A stretch of DNA of 64,000 bases. Origin: Taenia hydatigena (lineage: Eukaryota > Platyhelminthes > Cestoda > Cyclophyllidea > Taeniidae). This document shows, piece after piece, positions 59,330 to 64,000 of the stretch (positions within the stretch are counted from its first letter, which is position 1; every line of letters begins with the position of its first letter). The DNA is taken from assembly GCA_036345935.2 (NCBI GenBank), contig JADWOT020001500.1, positions 212,001-276,000 of the forward strand. Direction: 5' to 3'. The notes under the pieces were generated by a model. That model was not told the origin of the DNA and made no database searches. It saw nothing but the letters and a program-made list of their open reading frames with translations. Made by a program: the position numbers and the translations under genes.

Positions 59330-60130
59330 TCGCCAATTGATACTGATGAAGAGCAGTCGTTGCATTCATTTCTACCGCTTCTTCGACGGAGAAGATATCA
59401 TTTAGCTTCTCGGCTCTGGTGATATATCCCTGCCATATCTCTTTGGGAGGTCGTCATGCTTAGAACGCCGATCATTGACATTCAATTCTGCTTTGCATTT
59501 GTTTCAGCTGCGGCAAAATTCTGAATAGTTGCAGGCCTTGGAAGATTTTAAGGGAGGCATCAAATGCGCTAAGGCACAGATATTCTGCGATTTCGTTCCT
59601 ACGCGTGCCAATTCGCCACGTCATCTCATTTACTGTTAAACTCGAAATGGATTTTTGACATAATGTTTCTCTAATCGAAATTGGTGCCATTTAGCTCGAT
59701 TCACTCTGAAATCGGAACATATGCAATCCATTTTTCCAATAGAATTTGCATAGGACGATCCGAATAGAACGAAGATGTGGTCTTCATGTATAGTGCATAT
59801 ACAAGAAGATTTCGCAGGCAATTTTATCCAATTCTCGATTGTTCTTGTATAGTAGTCTTTTCTTCCAAAGTAAGTTACCGCAATTCTATTAATGGGGACT
59901 TCTGAATTTAGTTAATTATATTTCGCAGCCATCCCAGAATGTAAGTAATCATGCATTCCCGGAACCAACCAATCCAGCTTCAGAGTTCGTCTGCCGCCTG
60001 CCGTTCTTGGATTGAGAGTTCTCGGTTGAAGCAAACTGCAAACAGTGGGATAGAACTAGGTCTATCTGCATAAGTGTTTTTTTGCGCTTCTTCCATGGAG
60101 GAGATCTTCTTGAGAGCCCAACATGAATAA
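59330..60130 (-). pseudogene. Tandem coding unit, copy 2 (unknown family)
   Basis: Shares with copy 1, in the same order on the minus strand: RELSIQERQAADEL then TGA (near 60000); KWHQFRLEKHYVKNPFRV (near 59680-59640); and ITRAEKLNDIFSVEEAVEMN (near 59420-59360). Stops and frame changes lie between, so it is not translatable as one piece. Function unknown. The shared residues despite many base differences show that both copies come from a real coding sequence. Confidence 0.6.
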
Positions 60131-60336
60131 GATGGTGAACTCTGCTAGTTGATATTTAAGCTATGCTGCGACGCACCAGTGGTTCGACTTTAACCAATAA
60201 AATGCAACTGTAATCCAATAGTCTGATGACAAAATTCCTGACTGCTTAAAAGCAGTGGTCTTTCAGCCAGTGGCAAACTTGTCGGTATTCTTGTGAGGCA
60301 ATTAGTGAATATTCTCTAAGTATTAGGTTGGTTTTC

Positions 60337-61213
60337 CTATACAAAGCAGTTCTTTGTTATACAAATATATATATCTTTCATAGTCATCTTGTACCAATGC
60401 AATCCCATGGTAGTATTTATTTTAACAGCTTCTTCGACTGAGAACTTATCGTATAACCCTTCGGTACGAGTAATATTGCGAGCCCAATTTCCTTTTCGCA
60501 GGTTATCATAAGTCGAATGCCTGTTGTTTACTTTCAGCCATATTTTTCTCATGGTGTGAATTCTTCGAAATGCCGAGATTCCACAACAGTCATCACTCCT
60601 TGATGGTGGCAGCGTTTCCGCAATATAAGCGAGTTCTTGCGGTTCTGTTCCCACAAGCACCAGCTGTCCCCAGCATTTCATGCATTGCAAAATGCGAATT
60701 GGATTGGCAACATACTGCTTCTTAGCCGGGTTTTGATACCAACCTTTTTGATCAATGCTGAAGTCTCTAGAAATTCTGCCAACTTTTCTGCTGGAATTTG
60801 TATCTGTGAAGGAAAATAGCATGTGTGCATGATTACATGCAATGCATCATTGCAGGGTGCTTTACACGACATTTTTGTCTATTTGTATGCTACTGCGGCC
60901 TAACATTCTCTTGATATAACGGCGGACTCCTCAACTTTTCCATTGGAAGCATTCGCATTTGATACGCTAGGTCTTTCAGCCAGCCTAGATGAATCGCTGC
61001 CTTCCGTTGCAAACACAACGTCTTCCAGTCACAACGTCTCCTCCACATCTTCCCGATCCTCGATTGAGAGCTCTCTGTCAAGGTTGACGTCAAACAGCTC
61101 GATAGGTTGAGATCCATTTGCATCAACATCGCTTTCCCTTCTCCATCACTATCAGCGAACAAATCGCGTTGAGAGGACGCCATATATGGTTTCGCAAGCT
61201 TTGTTTCAAGCAT
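60337..61213 (-). pseudogene. Tandem coding unit, copy 1 (unknown family)
   Basis: First part: MASSQRDLFADSDGEG, a one-base frame change, an acidic stretch and RELSIEDREDVEETL then TGA (about 61043). Second part: a very good acceptor ('attttccttcacag', exon from 60803) and a 155-codon open frame to TAG at 60337, with KGWYQNPAKKQYVANPIRI and ITRTEGLYDKFSVEEAVKIN. The acidic N-terminus (DLFADSDGEG) recalls nuclear proteins such as LEO1, but nothing else supports that. It could be two exons of one gene or two neighbouring genes. Confidence 0.55.
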
Positions 61214-64000
61214 TTATACTTTGAACTGAGGTACTTTATTGGCTATTTTTTAAACCGACAACAAGCAAAAGTAATCAATTCATCTCACGACTATGGCTTC
61301 CTTTGTTTTAGCAGCTTTCCATGCTAGTGACCTGCATCTGTACAGATTGATAAGCATAGCGCACTCATTGAAATGTTTGCTGTCTAAATAAAAAATAAAT
61401 TGTTTGCTTTCCAAGCAAAAAAATATTTTAGTTAAACATTGTTTTTCACTGGCCAGCATGTCTACATGAAAAAGAGACGCTAGTAGCAAAAATGACATTC
61501 TAGATCATTTTAAACACCAAAAAATGGAACTCTCGCACTAATTATTAAGCTTGAGCAAAAGAATGGCCCTCATTTTGTCTTCTATAATAGGTGTTTACGC
61601 CTTTGCTATGTTTCATTTCTCCATCTTGTTATTTTTGATCTTACTTTTGACGAGAAATAGCAGAATCCAAGTAAATTGTGTTAGCACAGCATAGATAAAA
61701 GACTTCATTTAGCTTTCAACGCGGTACATAGCACAATTTTGGCGTTAGCGGCTACTCTACTTTATGCTGAATATGAAGCACAGCCTTCATTTTCACCTAT
61801 GTGATTAAATCGTAAAGTTAACTGGTATAGCACACAAAACTCACATTCCAGTTCACGCATCTTGCCAATCGCGTCTCCATTCCAGCTGTCATGTTTCGCG
61901 TATTTGCATGGTCTGTACACAGATTGTCGTCCCTTATTTCTTCGCCACTGTAGCTGACGCAGACGTGCTCGCGAACGAAAAAAGTGGCATTAAGTTGCCT
62001 CCTGCTGGAACCTCAATAGGTAGCAACAACGGCATGACTATCATAATCTGCATATAAATACATGATGGCGAACTATCCTTCTTCGAGGTCGAGTGCATAT
62101 TCACGTTTCATAGCAAAATCGCAATTGAAACAGGAGGAAAGGTGCTTATTGTTGCAAGTTTCCATAATGTTTGGTTTGTATTTCCTCTAAAAGAGCAAAA
62201 GATGGACAGTGACAATACGATGAGTAAAAGGCCAACTGGAAAACCAATTACGGGGTCATAATAAATCGACGTGCTTGCCTTCATTCTCGAGGGTACAATA
62301 GGAGGAGAGGCTGAATAGGTGGGGTCTAGGATGGGCTGCAGTGGTAAAAAGAGATAGGAGACATGAGCACTGGCAGGGAAGAGGGCGAAAGCAAAAGAAT
62401 AAGATGCGATCATTTTTAGTAAAGTTCAGTACAGTTTAATCTAAGTTCAGACTCACAATTCACATAATTCATGGCTAATGAATGCAGTAAGGGTGCAAGT
62501 ATGTAATAGGCAATGGACATATACAATCAAAAAATGGGTGGAGCTCACCAAAGTGGCATCGATTAAGACTGATCCGGGAGGAGAAGGAGATAGGCGAAAC
62601 GTGGATTTCGCTTTGAAGGATGTCGAGTTGAGAAAACACAATAGGGGATGGAGGAGGAACCAGTTCTGGTCTCACTAAAAGCAATGAATGGAGGTAGATA
62701 CATGAATGCGCACATGTAAATCTGTAATGGTTAGGCAGATGGACAAACAAGGTGTGGTGGGCGCTGTCGCGTATTGCACAAGGCTCATTGTGATGGAAGA
62801 CCGTAATGCGTAGTGGGCGAAGAATGGGACGCTTACAGTAGTGGCGCTGGAGTGGAACTTGAGAGAGAATCAGACGACATGAGGGTTGCACCTCGTTCCT
62901 TAGTCCAGAGGTGCTCTTGGTGCCTAGGCGTTTACGATGATTACTTACACCTGAAAGACAAAATTAGGAGCATCATTGACATCTAAGTCTTCCTCGTAGA
63001 TTCTGAGTGGCAAAAGAAGCATTACTAGAATGATGGAAGGCAAGGGATCAATGAGGTTTATAAAGTAGGATAGATAGTCGAGTTGGTCTGCCCAGCCATG
63101 CCTTATCTAACCTAGCCTCGTCCAGCTCAGCTTACTGCAGTATGACTACAGTGGTACGTACTGTACGTTTGCTACTCATTTCGCATCTGTGGCATGATTT
63201 ATGAAAAGGCATAAAACGATCAAAGCACGAGTATGGTAAAGGGATCTGCGACTCACCCCTAAATGTAACTACGCAATTTGCAAACGTTGGTTGTCGGCGA
63301 GTGTTCCTGATTCTGTGCTTTCGAAAACGCTTGCTTCTAACCAGAGAGGAAAGTGGAGGTGGCTCGATCTCGCCGGCGCAAGCAAAGAAAAATAGTTGTT
63401 CTACTACAGAGGATAAAGGAGTGGGATTATGTGGACGAAAAGGAAAAACGGGCGCAGGCAAATAAGTCCCTTAAATCTTCCATCAAACCACTTATTTATA
63501 CATCCGCTTATCGGCATTTGCGCAACGGCTGCAAGCGTAGCCAATAGTTGTTAAAACATAAATAAGCATTAATCTGAAGCACATAAAACTCTCTTAACGA
63601 GCCCAATCAAGATTGCTACCATCTAAATCAACGTTTAGCAGTGGCGTGAAAATAAGGAAAAAGGAAACTAAAACAAGTGGCTCGGTAAGAAAATAGGGAG
63701 AGGAACGTCATGACTCGCCCTTAATTTTTACAATTTCTGCCTTTAATCTAAACTTTGGCTCATTGGTTTCCTTTGGACGAGAAAGGGAGGATCGGTGAAG
63801 AAATAAAAGGCAACATAGTACTAGGGCGAAACGTAGCGGAGGAGAGGCGTAAAAGACGAATTGGATAGTGCGAATGATAATAGTCCAGAGAATCGTGACC
63901 AGCAGCATGTCTAGCGCTAGTGTGCCAGAATCCTTCATCGTTGCATGCATGGAATCGATCAGTGGCACGTAGGGCATGCAGTGTGTCGCATGGTCTGTTG
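61214..64000. other. Gene-poor stretch
   Basis: Purine-rich on the plus strand from about 62.1 kb ('gggaggagaaggagatagg' near 62575). This makes long pyrimidine-coded frames on the minus strand (62475-62891, 62108-62413, 63132-63461), which I regard as composition artefacts. No RNA gene or repeat copy recognised. Confidence 0.4.

Noticed and set aside
61000..61213. Resemblance of DLFADSDGEG to the N-terminus of LEO1
   Set aside because: Short acidic motifs are common, and none of the diagnostic LEO1 core residues appear in either tandem copy.
62475..62891. 138-codon minus-strand frame
   Set aside because: Purine-rich DNA on the plus strand gives few stops on the minus strand; no splice sites or motifs support a gene.
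1..64000. CRISPR array, bacterial operon, phage or plasmid origin
   Set aside because: No regularly spaced repeats, Shine-Dalgarno-led gene strings or phage proteins; everything recognisable is eukaryotic.
1..64000. Intact LINE, LTR or DNA transposon proteins
   Set aside because: No YxDD, integrase, RNase H or transposase motifs were found in any listed frame; the repeats are too decayed or noncoding.

Overview
The window is eukaryotic, animal nuclear DNA: moderately AT-rich, gene-poor, with short exons, GT..AG introns, AATAAA poly(A) signals, Pol III genes (5S rRNA, tRNAs) and many old diverged repeats. Introns as short as 41 and 63-66 nt, a metazoan-type 5S gene and receptor guanylate cyclase and SLC22-type transporter sequences fit a large, repeat-rich invertebrate genome. 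A flatworm (fluke or tapeworm) is my best guess, but this is inference. There are no bacterial-style operons, no CRISPR array and no intact transposase or reverse transcriptase.

Layout. 1-5.5 kb: a repeat copy (family F1), then empty DNA. 5.48-5.77 kb: convergent tRNA-Arg(CCU) and tRNA-Met(CAU) genes. 8-22 kb: mostly diverged repeats, namely F1 copies at 8.05, 17.95 and 20.76 kb, the first copy of a ~2 kb repeat F2 (9.77-11.84 kb) and two copies of F3 (16.7 and 20.0 kb). 12.1 and 22.2 kb carry candidate last exons on the minus strand. 26.1-27.2 kb: three phase-compatible minus-strand exons encoding two RRM domains, the best intact protein-coding locus. 32.3-34.3 kb: second F2 copy. 35.8-36.4 kb: three phase-compatible minus-strand exons of an unrecognised protein. 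38.2-38.75 kb: inverted F1 copy. 39.4-40.45 kb: a small 5S rDNA cluster with one full 5S sequence, two 5S stubs and spacer repeats. 43.16 kb: candidate plus-strand last exon with poly(A) signal. 46.1-46.5 kb: two minus-strand exons of a receptor guanylate cyclase kinase-homology domain, joined by a 41-nt intron and carrying an in-frame stop. 49.98-51.0 kb: a group of tRNA-derived sequences. 57.5-59.0 kb: two decayed plus-strand exons resembling the last transmembrane part of an SLC22 transporter. 59.3-61.2 kb: two tandem decayed copies of an unrecognised coding unit on the minus strand.

How it fits together. I see little evidence of genes working together. The window reads as intronic or intergenic DNA of one or a few large genes, in which fragments of gene families, Pol III genes and old mobile repeats have been duplicated and are decaying. 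Exon boundaries come from splice motifs, phase and frame only. No transcripts or database searches were available.
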